DNA from: Fratercula arctica
Lineage: Eukaryota; Chordata; Aves; Charadriiformes; Alcidae
Assembly (NCBI GenBank): GCA_947846985.1
Contig: CANTUZ010000002.1
Location: forward strand, 150,841,889-150,905,888
Length of the DNA stretch: 64,000 nucleotides
Direction: 5' to 3'
Below are positions 22,488 to 34,400 of the stretch, one piece after another. A program made the position numbers and the translations under genes. The notes beneath the pieces were generated by a model, which saw nothing but the letters and a program-made list of their open reading frames with translations, was not told the origin of the DNA and did no database searches. The stretch's first letter is position 1. Each line of letters opens with the position of its first letter.

Positions 22488-25400
22488 GTAAGCGGTGCCG
22501 TCCCCCGGCTTTGCCGGGGACACGTCCCCGGGGGACAGCAGCAGCCCCCCTGAAGGCGGGAGGCGGGACCTGCGGGGCGGAGGGCGAGGGTCTGTCCCCT
22601 CGGGCTTTCCCTTGCACCGGAGCACCTGCCCGGCTTCCAGCGCGTCCCCGGGCTCCGGCCCGCTTTCCGCAGCGAGGAGCAGGAGGAGGAGGAGGAGGAG
22701 GAGGAGGAGGGGAGGTGGCAGCCGGCACTGAGAGCCCGGGGAAGTAAGTCAGCGCCTCGGGGGTCTTCTGCCCCGGGCACCGTTGCTCCCCTGCGTGGGA
22801 CTGGAGGCGCCTGTGGGGCAAGGCGGCTGGATCCCTGAAGGGATCAAGCGATGCAGTAGAGTTGTATCTTTAAAGATTAAAAAAACCCACTCAAACAAAC
22901 CCTGGGCGCAGGGAACCGCTCCCGCGCAGCCCCCGGCTCCCGCCGCCGTGCCGGGCGGTGACACTCCAGGGGGGGCTCCTTCTCCGAAGGGCTCGTTTTT
23001 ATTTTGCATCAGCTGGTCCCAGCAGATGGAAGGGGATCCCTACTGGCCGCACCAGCAGTAATTAACAATGCTGTGCGACTGGAGTTGTGTGCAGCACAGA
23101 AACCGTTAACAAAAATGCCTGACTCAGTTAATTTTTAATTTGTGCGATGTGTTTAGTATGCCATCTGTACCCATGCACTACAGAAGAAAAAAAGAAATTT
23201 TAAGGCTTTCGGCTTGTTGATGGAACATCTTGTGATTCAGGAAGAAAAATCCTATTATTGTCTGTTATATGTGTAACTAGAAAGGGACTGTAGAAATATT
23301 TTCCCACTAGTTTTTGTATGAATTTTCTTTGAACTTTTTGCTCAAATGCTGGACAAATACTGCAAAATGATAGAAATGTTGCTTGATTTGGGAGGTGCCA
23401 TCATTGCTGCTTGTACAGACACTGACATTGTTACTGGTCGTATCCACATGGTAAGGACCATCGACACCCTGTGATGCACACTAGTGATACCATGTTTGGG
23501 GAGTAAACTTTGCTTTAGTGGTCTGGCTCCTGTACACACCAGTGTCCGCTGCAAGCTTGAGATTCCTCTTCAAAGTAGCCTGAAGGGAAACCTAAAGTGA
23601 CAGGGTGTACCAGCACACAGGCTCTGCATGGTGGACTTAGCGCTGAGTTGTTCATCCAGGTACCTGATAAGAACCCTGCTGTTCCTAATTTATCTCACTA
23701 GAAATTGAAGGTTGAAGGCAAATGCAAAATTTCTATTAAGATCACATGAAGTTTTTCTATATGTGTCATACTTAAACATAAAAGCACAAGCTTTGCAATC
23801 TTTCCCTAAGGAGAAGACTGAGGAAACTTCAACATATCTGGCTCCTAGAATCAGCTCAGTAGTGTCACAATCAAATATTACAGTTGTTGTCTTATTTATT
23901 AAGGTAATGAAACATGGTGCTATTTTTGGGCAGGATGATCTACAGATATAAAATAATTATTCCCCATCCCGTGAAGTTACCTATGGACATTCCCTTGCAA
24001 ATCTGTAGGAAGTGGCCAAGATCTCCTTGGACTGTGGTCCGAGGACAACTCAGCCTGCATGTTTAGCTACTGCTGAATGGGGGGATCCATTCTCCCCCCC
24101 GACCCTTTTCCTACTCCCCACTCCTGGCTGTGTAGTCCCACCTTCTCTGTCATGCCTGCTTGTGTACTTCTTGTACTTCTTTGGAGCAGATGCAATGTGG
24201 TGATGCGGTGGGTAGGTTTGTTTTCTGATCTGCTGACTGCCAGAACCCACAGGAGATAGATGGTGGGAATGCGGAGCCAGGAGCAAGAAGAGGAGGTAGT
24301 GGAGAAGAAGCGACACCTCCCATTTTGGCAGCAGTGAGCTGTTGGGTCAGCTGGAACCATCTTGTGAAACTGCACCCAAAATTGTTGTGTTTCTCTGTCG
24401 GCATACTCTGCAGAGGGTTAGTTTTCTTCAGCTTTCCAGACAATAAAAGCCACAAAATATGCAGTAGAAAACTGGCTGGTGGACAAGTTTTAGCCAACCC
24501 AGCATTTAAAGTTCCCCTTTTCCTCTCCAAGATAAGTGTATAATTGATAAGGCTAAATGGAAACGTGGAGGGCTTTCAGGATCAAACACAGGCTATCTCA
24601 GCAGCCTTTGGGCAGGCAAACAGATGATAGAAAACCAGCACTCGCACGCATTCAAGGAAACATACTGTACTCTATTCTTAGGGATGCTTACAAATGCAAG
24701 ATAAGCCCCCAGCGGGAGTGATGCAGCCAGACAGGTGATTATGGGTGTATTTGGGTGAAAGTGCATAGGAGCAAGTGTTGCATACTGCGAGATGAATGCA
24801 TAACTTAGGAGTAAAAGTGTAAAACGAAACTGCGAGCATGGTGTTACTAACATAAACCCAACCAAATGTAGGTATTTAAAGCACTCTTGTACTAGACCAG
24901 ACAGCGCGTGTGTCTAAACTCAAATACTTATGAGAGCTGCTTGATTTAAATTCTTTACAAAGTTCTTTTTGCCCGTCTTGCTTCAGCCTCACATGTTGCC
25001 TCATGGCCCCCGTTCCTGTGATCTGTTTGCTGCACATCTGTCCCTCTCTGGCAGGGACCTCCTCATGCAGCGAGGGCTGAAGTCACCTGAGCAGTGCCTT
25101 GGTGAGCCTGGCTTTGCACAGGGGCAGTGCTGGTAGTGGGGATGGAAGCCCTCTGCCCCTTCCCCTCCCCAGGCAAATGCACGCTGGCTAGGAGAGGGAG
25201 AGGAGGAGAAGGCCAAGGAGTTTTTTGCTTCTTGTCACTGTCCCTCGGTTTCTCCTTTGCGAGGTCAGGAGCCTCTGCCCCGGTGTGTGCCATGGCTGCT
25301 GGCACCCGGGGAGCTGGCTGCTGGCACAAGCTGGCTCGGGGCTTTCACCTACCAGCTTCGGTCATGAGCAGTTTGTGGGAGATGAGGCCATGATATAAAT

Positions 25401-28400
25401 CCTGGTCCATGAGTGGGGTGATTTATGGAAAAAAAAAAAAAAACAAACCAAACAGGAACTTGAGCTATATTTTAGCTAACATGGTAAATTTTTACATCCA
25501 GTAGTGTCCTTTGCCTCTGTACCCGGTAGCTGGCTAAGCAAATATCTAACTCTTAGTGAATAGAAACATATTTTTTAAAGAAGTGAGGACTTCTGGAGTT
25601 TGGTTCTTGGTGACCCTTTAAATTATCAGGCTGACAGCCTGATGAAACAAAGCTGGAGATCTCAACAGCGTGGCACTTCAGGACAGTCCTTTGGCAGGTT
25701 CTCGCTGCCATGCAGAAGACTAGGAAGAACAAGGTGAGAGCTGGGATGGGCACAATCCAGCTGCGGGCTCTTTAGGCACCACTAGCTCTGGACAAACTGC
25801 CAAGGCTCTGACTGCCTGACAGCTCCAACCACCCCAAAACCCAGCTCTTCCCCCTGTTCTGCTGCAGTTTCAGAGAGCCTATAGCTGTTCGGTGGTGAGC
25901 TCACTCTTTTGAGGATATCTGCAATGGAGGTTACAAGTGACCCATATGGACCTCTCCCCTGAAGTAACCATGAGCAATGCTCGAGAGGATCACGGGGCCT
26001 TCAGCTTCCTCGGGGCTGGGAGAGCCCTTCGAAGCCTCCACCCCGCTACGTCCCTGCCTGCAAACACTTGCCTGGGGGCAGCGCCAGGGAACTGAATGTC
26101 CCTCAGCTTCCTTGGTCTCACCGAGTGTCCCTGCAGGAAGGGATCACAGCCCTAGTGCTTTGGATAGTCATCACTGGAAGCCTAATAATGGGAACGTATA
26201 ACGGCACTACTGAAATTGATAAGAGTTTTATTGGAAGCAGAGCAATTCCAAGCTCATTTCCCTCCTGGTCAAAGGCAAGAGGCTGTGCCCATTTCAGCAC
26301 TGTTTGGCAGAAGGATTAAAGTATCTCTGTCTGGGATTGAGCATTAACTTAGTTAGAGCTGATCTTGCAATCAAAAGCAGTTTGAATGGGCGTGTTTTGA
26401 TATACTTGCTGGCTGCCTGTCTTACAAGTCAGAGGTGCTTGAAATCTTTCTTGTCTGCTAATTGTTTCTTGATGCCAGATTGTCACCAAAATCTGGTATA
26501 TCTTCCAAGAGTCCCTCATTTCTTGCAGAAAATGTGCCTAGTCATTCAAGGTATCTTCAGGCTTCAGTTGACCAAACAGCAATATTAAAGAGCTCATTTT
26601 TTTTCCCTTTTAAATCAGAAATTGCTATTGTATATATGGTGCAGCTCTCTGTGGCAGGTCTAACTTGAATGTCATTTAGTGTCTCTTCAGACTTTTGGAT
26701 ACCTGTTTATGATCAGCCTTTACACAAAGCAACACCTTTCCCAATTCACATTTCTGTTAAATAGTTGAGTAAATAATTAGTAATATTATTATATAATATT
26801 AGGAAATATTAGATATTTCCTATATTATTATATAATATTCAGAAAATTATAAAAACAAGGAAACTTGTTAGATGAGCCAGTGATTTTGATAGAATAGTTC
26901 TTATAATTCAGCATCTTCTTTCTTTCTGCTTAGGGAAATATGAAGCATGTTTCTTAGAGATTTTTCTTTCTTTCAGAAGAGACAAAATGCAAGATATAGT
27001 TCAACAGAAATTTGTTTGCTTTTTTATCAGAGTTTGTATATGAGTTTCATTTTACAAAGGAGGTTTTACGTGGTAAACAGCTATACATTTTGAAGCTGCA
27101 AGAGAAAAGTCAAAACCAGTTTTCACTGGTCTTCTGAAGGTCTCACTTCAGGAAGATTATCACTTTAAGAAAAATTCTTAATATATTGACATGCATAACT
27201 TTCAGAGTCATTAACTTCTGAAGGATGATAGCACCTACAGGTCTAGAAAGTTTTTTCTTATTCTGAGCAATAAATAGTCAACCTTTTTCACAGTGGTAGG
27301 GTTCAAAAGTTCATTGGCATTCTAAGGTGCAAAGAACCCAGGACACACAACAGTGTTTCTAGAGATATGTAACCAAGAGAGCCTTTGTGTTAATGTATTG
27401 CTATAATATAGAAATATGTTAACCATATAGTTATATAATTTATTAAATGCTGTATCTGTGTTTGAAAGTATATTAAGACTCTAGTGATGTGCTACTACAA
27501 CTGTGTAAGATTATTCACTAAAAGGGACGTAAGGATTTAAGTTATATTGTTGTCTAGAGGTCACTTCCTCTCAAGTCAGGGTCCTGACCAATCTTCAGGT
27601 ATTAAACAAACGCATATGCCATTTTTAGATGAGATTTTGTGATCTGCCTAAGCCAATCTAATATTATACTTCCACCTAAAGGACTGATGTGCTTTTCCAC
27701 CCCCTACACCATGTTCTTGCAACTTTCTTAGTTCTCCACCAGTAGTTGCATTTTCCTTAGCCAAGAGCTACTGATCAGGCTCAAAACTAGCCCTGAAAAA
27801 ATAGTTTTCAGTCATCTCACTTGGGAAGGCTCTTGTCTGCTGACTTCATTGGGGTAGATAGGACACAGGAGATTATATCATTAGATCTCTGTGGAACAGA
27901 GTGCTCCGGAACTCTCTGTCCAAATAATTTCACTTTCATTAATGCGTTTTCCAAAATCAAGAAACCAAAAAATTGTCAATTTTTTCTGTGAAGGTCCACC
28001 AGAGTAATAAATACACTGAAAGAAAAGGTTTGAAAGTGAAGGTTGGTAAAGCTGCAAAATTAAGTGCTCTGAAATCAAGAACTTTCCCGCTAGCTCTACC
28101 CTATCACAACACTCTCAATTATATATTTTATTTAATACAAAGTATTTAAATTTTATAAAAAGCATGTGTTTCTCAGATTAATATGTTCATTTTTCTAGAA
28201 TCTTTGAGACCAGATGCACCTTCTCACATATTTCAATCTTGCCCATTTGTACTAATTTTAATGACATCAAATGCCATATGTATATATAAGCATGCATGCA
28301 TGCAGTTGCATATATGTATGTATATATGATATATGACATTTAATATATGGTATATGTATTTGTGTGTGTATATATATATACACATGATACATACATATAT

Positions 28401-31400
28401 ATATGATTCCTGGACCAGGAATTTCAATTTCTCATGTCCTTCAGCAAAGTTTGTGGCTATTCAACATTTCTAGAAATCAAGATGTAAGGTTTTTGTTTGC
28501 TTAGTTCTTTCCTTGAAGCTATGCCTTTTAATAATTCAGTCATTCCCATCAGCAGCTTTCCTCAAGCACAACTCAGAGATCAAGTAGTTAACAACGCACG
28601 TGCAAATAGCAATCGCTCTTTCACTATTTACACAAGAAGGCGGATGTTGTATGAGTGGTTTGTGCTGTATATTTTATGTATTCCATTCCAGGTGAAGTCA
28701 ATCATTAACTTCTGTCTCAGGTTAGCAGAAACCAGCAGGCAAGCAAGAGATCCTGGATGTGGGTAGCATGTGCAAGAATATTTTTTTTATTTATTTTTCA
28801 TTAGAGGAACTTCCTGTGAACAGGTAAAGGAAACTGTTCTGATATTGATGCTCATGCAGGGAAGGCAGAATTAATGTGCCAAACACAATCTAGCTTTGCA
28901 GTCATTACACGATCCCTGCTCCTGGAGGGGCAGTGGCCATAGGCTGGCACTGTGGCAGAGAAGTCCTCAAGTCACTAGTCATTATTTACTATTTACTAGC
29001 GATAGCACCTAGGAATTTGAGCCATTTATCAAGTCCCAGCAGGGGTAGGCACTGTATGCTCAGAAGAAGAATAAAGCCTTTGCAACAGAAATCTTGACTG
29101 CAGTTGGTAGTGGTTTCTTGCAGCAGTAGCGGGCTCTGGCCAGCAAGGGAGGGTCTGGGTGAAGCCACAGAACTTGGGGAACCGATGTGAGACTCTGTCA
29201 GAATTGGGATTTCTGGTTTGGGAGATCAGGCACCAAGCCCAGGAGTGGCATCCCTAAAGCACAGAGAAAAACACCTCCCACGTGTGGAGATGCAGAGGTG
29301 ATGCTGTGTGTGCTGGAATGGATGGGGAGCTTTGGATACCATGTTCAGGAAAGGACCTGCTTTTTTCTCCCTCCAAAGTCACATCTGTAGAGTGAGAGAC
29401 CAGACTGAAGCCAGGAGGGAGGCCAACTGGCTTTCACTATTGGATAAATGGACAAGGACTAGGAAGGAATCAGTGTATCTCACTTTAATTGAGGTATTTC
29501 TTATATCTGTAGACTCCAGTACTTTTTGAAGTGTAAAACTTCAGAATTTTAGTGCTTTCTGTGATTAAAACTTAAGAAAGTGAAGGATATTGTCACAGCC
29601 AGGAAACATTAACCTCTCCACAGTCCAGCTAAGTTCCTGCCAGAGTTCTTCATCCCCATCACTAAGTGTCCAGGCACTGAGTGCTGGCTTGGGTGGTAGC
29701 TCTTGGCTTATGGTCTGCTCTCAGGAGCAGATATTCCCTCCTGGGGCTCTGGGCTCTTCTACCTTTCTTGCCACTTATTCTGCTTTTTATTTTCATAACC
29801 CTTGTATTGTGGCTGTGCTAGCTCCTTTGCCTGTTTCTTCCTGGGAGAGCAGGCTTATGTGAGTACTTTTGTTAACTGAAAGATACTTTTCTTCCTGTGT
29901 TCAAGGACGGGATTCAATACAGTCACCTCCTCAAAATAAACTCTTGTGGGAAGAGATTAAATTGATGAAGAACTGGCAAAGGGGAGGAAAGGTTGGGTAA
30001 GAAGCAAGAGCTAAGCAGGTTTGGTTCCTGTACCTGGTCCCTGACAAAAAAATGCATTGAGGCTCTAAAGGTTAATAATGGCAGAAACTGCAAAGCTTCA
30101 GGTCTCAGCAAAACTGCTGGCATTCATTGAGTGAAGGGTGAGCTTCACATGTTAGTCATGGATTGTTAGTTCTTTTTTTCTTAAGCAAGAGCAGAACATA
30201 GAAACCATGTATTTTAAATTATTTTAATGTATAAACTCCTGGAGTTAAATACAGCTTAAACATACTTGAGCACAGTCTTACAAGCACCCGTAGTTACACT
30301 GATTCGACTAAAACTGTTGGTACACTTTTCTGGGCGAAAAACCGGCTGGATGGCGAGGCCCAAAGAGTTATGGTGAATGGAGTTAAATCCAATTGGCGGC
30401 CAATCACAAGTGGTGTTTCCCTGGTGCTCAGTACTGGGGCTGGTTCTGTTTAATATCTGTATCAACGACCTGGACAAGGGGATCGAGTGCACCCTCAGTA
30501 AGTTTGCAGATGACACCAAGTTGGGCAGGAGTGTTGATCTGCTTGAGGGTAGGAAGGCTCTACAGAGGGATCTGGACAGGCTGGATCGATGGACCGAGGC
30601 CAATGGTATGAGGTTCAACAAGGCCAAGTGCGGGGTCCTGCACTTGGGTCACATCAACCCCATGCAGCGCTACAGGCTTGGGGAAGAGTGGCTGGAGAGC
30701 TGCCCTGCAGAAAAGGACCTGGGGGTCTTGGTCGAGTGCCAGCTGAATATGACCCATCAGTGTGCCCAGGTGGCCAAGAAGGCCAACAGTATCCTGGCCT
30801 GTATCAGGAACAGTGTGGCCAGCAGGACGAGTACAGGACAGCTCCTGTACTCAGCACTGATGAGGCCCTACCTCGAATACTGTGTTCAGTTTTGGGCCCC
30901 TCACTACAAGAAAGACATTGAGGTGCTGGCGCGGGTCCAGAGAAGGGCAACGAAGCTGGTGAGGGGTCTGGAGAACAAGTCTTATGAGGAGTGGCTGAGG
31001 GATCTGGGGTTGTTTAGCCTGGAGAAAAGGAGGCTGAGAGGAGGCCTTATCGCTCTCTACAACTACCTGAAAGGAGGTTGTAGTGGGGTAAAAAGTGATA
31101 GGACAAGAGGAAATGGCCTCAAGTTGGGCCAGGGGAGGTTTAGATTGGATATTAGGAAAAATTTCTTCACGGAAAGGGTTATTAATCATTGGAACAGGCT
31201 GCCCAGGGAAGTGGTTGAGTCACCATCCCTGGAAGTATTTAAAAGAGGTGTAGATGTGGTGCCGAGGGACGTGGTTTAGTGATAATTTGGCAGCGCTAGG
31301 TTAACAGTTGGACTTTGTGATTTTAAAGGTCTCTTCCAACCAAAACGATTCTATGACTCTATGGTAATAGAATGGAGACACGGGTTTACAAAGGCAGTTT

Positions 31401-34400
31401 GCCTCCACTAGCTAGCAGAAGGAAAGCTGAGAAAGGATTTTTGATCAATTTCATAAATATCAAAAACAGTAATGACTTTTAATTTTTTTAATTTTTTTTT
31501 TAACTGTTTGGAGATTTGACCTTTCCCTTGAATCCTACATTTTTCCTGTGCCCTTAAGGAGAAATGACTGTATTGTGCATAAGCTTTTTTTTATTCCTTG
31601 CAGCAGAAAGAATAAAACTGATCTGAGTTAAAGAAAAACAAAGTATTTAAACCTACACTACCAGGAGAGTGCTATATAGCAGGAGTGGATGTAATGCAAT
31701 GTGCAGTTTTGCTCCTTTATTTTTTGAAAAGTCTAAAGCATTGAGTTGCATGGAAGCAAGGAGAAAGGGAAAAGATAACGCACAGACTGTGTCACAGGCT
31801 CACTCAGGCTCTAGAGAAACCTGTGAAGCCAAAGGAACCTCCTGAGGCAGTGACCATCAGCAGGTCTGCTTCTGTTACATATATTTCTCTGTTCCTCAGC
31901 TTGGCTTTTCATCATGGTACAGCTACGCAGGGATCCAGGTATGCCTCGAGCTAGAGAATTGGAGAGGGCTTCATGCTAGTACTGCCACTGCAAGCAGTGG
32001 TCCTCTCTTACCTGTACCCACACCAACATAGGTGTTTCTTCCTCCTGATTCACTCCTCTGTGCTTCCCCTCCTTCAGAGTGGCTTAAGCATCTCTGGACC
32101 ATCACCACATGGTGACCTGCAGGGCTTTTAGGTGGCTGATATTTCAGTTGGGTCAGTTTTACAAACCGATTTGCCACATGACCACATAAAAGCTTTCTCT
32201 GAAGAAATACAGGGGGAGAAATGGGTGCTGGTTTACCCCACGTCACTGTGGTTTTCTGATACAGCAGATCTAACTGCAGGCTGCTACTGCCCTGCTCTTA
32301 TCACTTCCCTTGCACTGTGCACTGGCATTCATCTGGGATCAGAAGTTCAGGGAACTAAAGCAGCTGAAGCCAAATAAAATAAATTTAACTTTCTAAACAG
32401 GCTCAGCGTGAGGGCAGACCGGTGCCAGCGCTGGGGTGAGGGAGGCGGCAGAAATGCGTGGTCAAGGACAGAGAGAGGGAACAGCAGCAGCAGCCACTGC
32501 TGGGTTTGCTTGACCATTGCCTCAGTGCTTAATTTGCCTAAATTCAACGTGAGTCAAACATTTGCTGGATTCCCATTAAAAAATTTCACACTCCAGTAGA
32601 AGACAGGCTATAAAAATCATGTTGAGTTTAAATGCCCAATGCACATGTTGTTACCAGACAGCAACAGAAACTGTTTGCAATTTGCCTAGATTATTTCTCT
32701 TTCAAGGTTTATAACTTTGCTTCTGCACCCTTGTCAGGGTATTGTGCATGAACAGAGACAAATACTGACATATCATGTGTTTTGAAATTTGTACTACGCA
32801 ATTTATATGACCAGCACATCACAGTGCTGTTTCAGAATGCAACCCCCTACCTTAATTATCAACCCTATGATTTTACAGCTTTCATAGTTTGCTTCTTAAC
32901 AGTGCCTCAATCCAGTAAATGCATTCAGATCTCAAAGGTGCATTTACAAATAATTAAAAAATATGCCTGATTGGGCTTGCTAATTCCGAGCAAATATAGA
33001 AGCTGGTTTTCGCATAACAAGGCCATAATTCTCCATTTCCTTGCAATTGTGTGGGTGATTACATGGGCTACCACAGGGATTTGCAGGCAGAGGAGAGTTT
33101 TCTGGTTTCTGTGGAGAACCAGGGGACCGTGGGTCATGCTGTGGGTTTTACAGCAGCGTTGAGCCAATGTGCTTAGCTGCTGCTGCAGAAAAGGGCCGTC
33201 CAACTCCCTTGGACTAGGGCTGCTGCTACTTGGCCTGGTGCATCTGCATTGGTGCATGTCCGACCCCATGGTGAGCAGTCTGGGGAGCTCAGCCACGCTG
33301 CCGTTGTGTCAGACTAGCGCCAATGACAGTGCAGGAGATAAGGTCAGCTGGCCTGGGGTCAGGGGGTGACGAGCTCCACAAACTCCCCTTTTTACTGGGG
33401 GACCCCACAGCAAGACTGGCTTCTCATGGAGTCAAACCCTGATGTTAAAGTACAGCTGTGCCAGTCCAGGAGCCCCTTCTCCCCCCTTTCATCCATTCTT
33501 ACTCTGCGCAACCCCTGTTTAGAGGTCAAGCTTTTCATAGAGATCATAGCAATGCTGGACAGGATTTGGGGGACTATATCCAGCTCTGTGGGTGTTTGGG
33601 TGAGGGTGACTCCTGTGGATTAAGGCAGCAAGCACAAAGATGCTCACTTGAAGATTTAAAACTGAATGGCAAAACTGGAACTCAGTGGCCGGTCAAAGCA
33701 AAAGCCAACACCACCTGAGAGACAATAATAGCAAAGATGGGAGCTTGAAAGTGAAAATAAGCATTACAATACTGTGTTTGATGTGACAGAGAAGGAGGAG
33801 GCAGTGGAAGGAATCAGGGCAATGGGCAATGTTATTGACCTCAAGAGCTTTCCAGCTAGATAAGATGATATTTGTCAAGGATAGTGCATAGAAGAAGCCT
33901 TGAGGTGTAAGATAACAGGGAAGGAGAACTTGGAACAGAAGTTTAAGTTTCTGGGGGAGAGATGTAGCTGTCCTGGAGGTGCATCGAGGAATCTTCAGAG
34001 ACCAAAGTTCTTCTGCTGATAAGCAGCACTAACGCCGTCGTATTTATCCTTTATAGATCTTATATAATCTACCTGGTTTGGGAGGATTCTCCAACCCCCA
34101 GTAACATAGCAGCCATCTAGCACAGTGGCTGTTAACTTGGAGTTGTGGAGTTTTATGTGGGTTTGTTTCGTTCCTTCTCACACTAAGGGGCCACTGCCAA
34201 AATGGGTGTATTGTCGTAATGTTTCCATTAGTGTTCAGCTGAGCTGTTGTACATCCCGCTGGCTCTGTGTTTGCACCGCTTTCCTGCATATTGGGCCAAA
34301 TGAGTTTATTGGCAGGAGTTAAAAAGAAATGTTCATATGTTGTATCCGTTGCTCTTCATATTGTTACTCATGTCTTCAAAGCCTTGGGACTGCTTAAAGC

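Larger units (their letters stand above)
21720..22980. promoter_or_regulatory. DEPTOR: CpG island and promoter region of DEPTOR
   Basis: A dense CpG and GC block surrounds DEPTOR exon 1, with candidate GC boxes such as CCCGCCCC at about 21735-21742. There is no TATA box at an obvious position. Long open frames on both strands here (for example 21492-22625 minus, 377 codons) are composition artefacts of GC-rich DNA with few stop codons. The transcription start cannot be fixed from sequence. Confidence 0.85.

Noticed and set aside
21492..22625. A 377-codon open frame on the minus strand across the DEPTOR CpG island, with several overlapping long frames on both strands
   Set aside because: The translation is Pro/Ala/Gly/Arg-rich with no domain. 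GC-rich DNA has few stop codons. The true coding sequence here is the short DEPTOR exon 1 on the plus strand.
28233..28427. A Tyr/Ile/His-rich 64-codon minus-strand frame
   Set aside because: It is the translation of the TATG/AT microsatellite.
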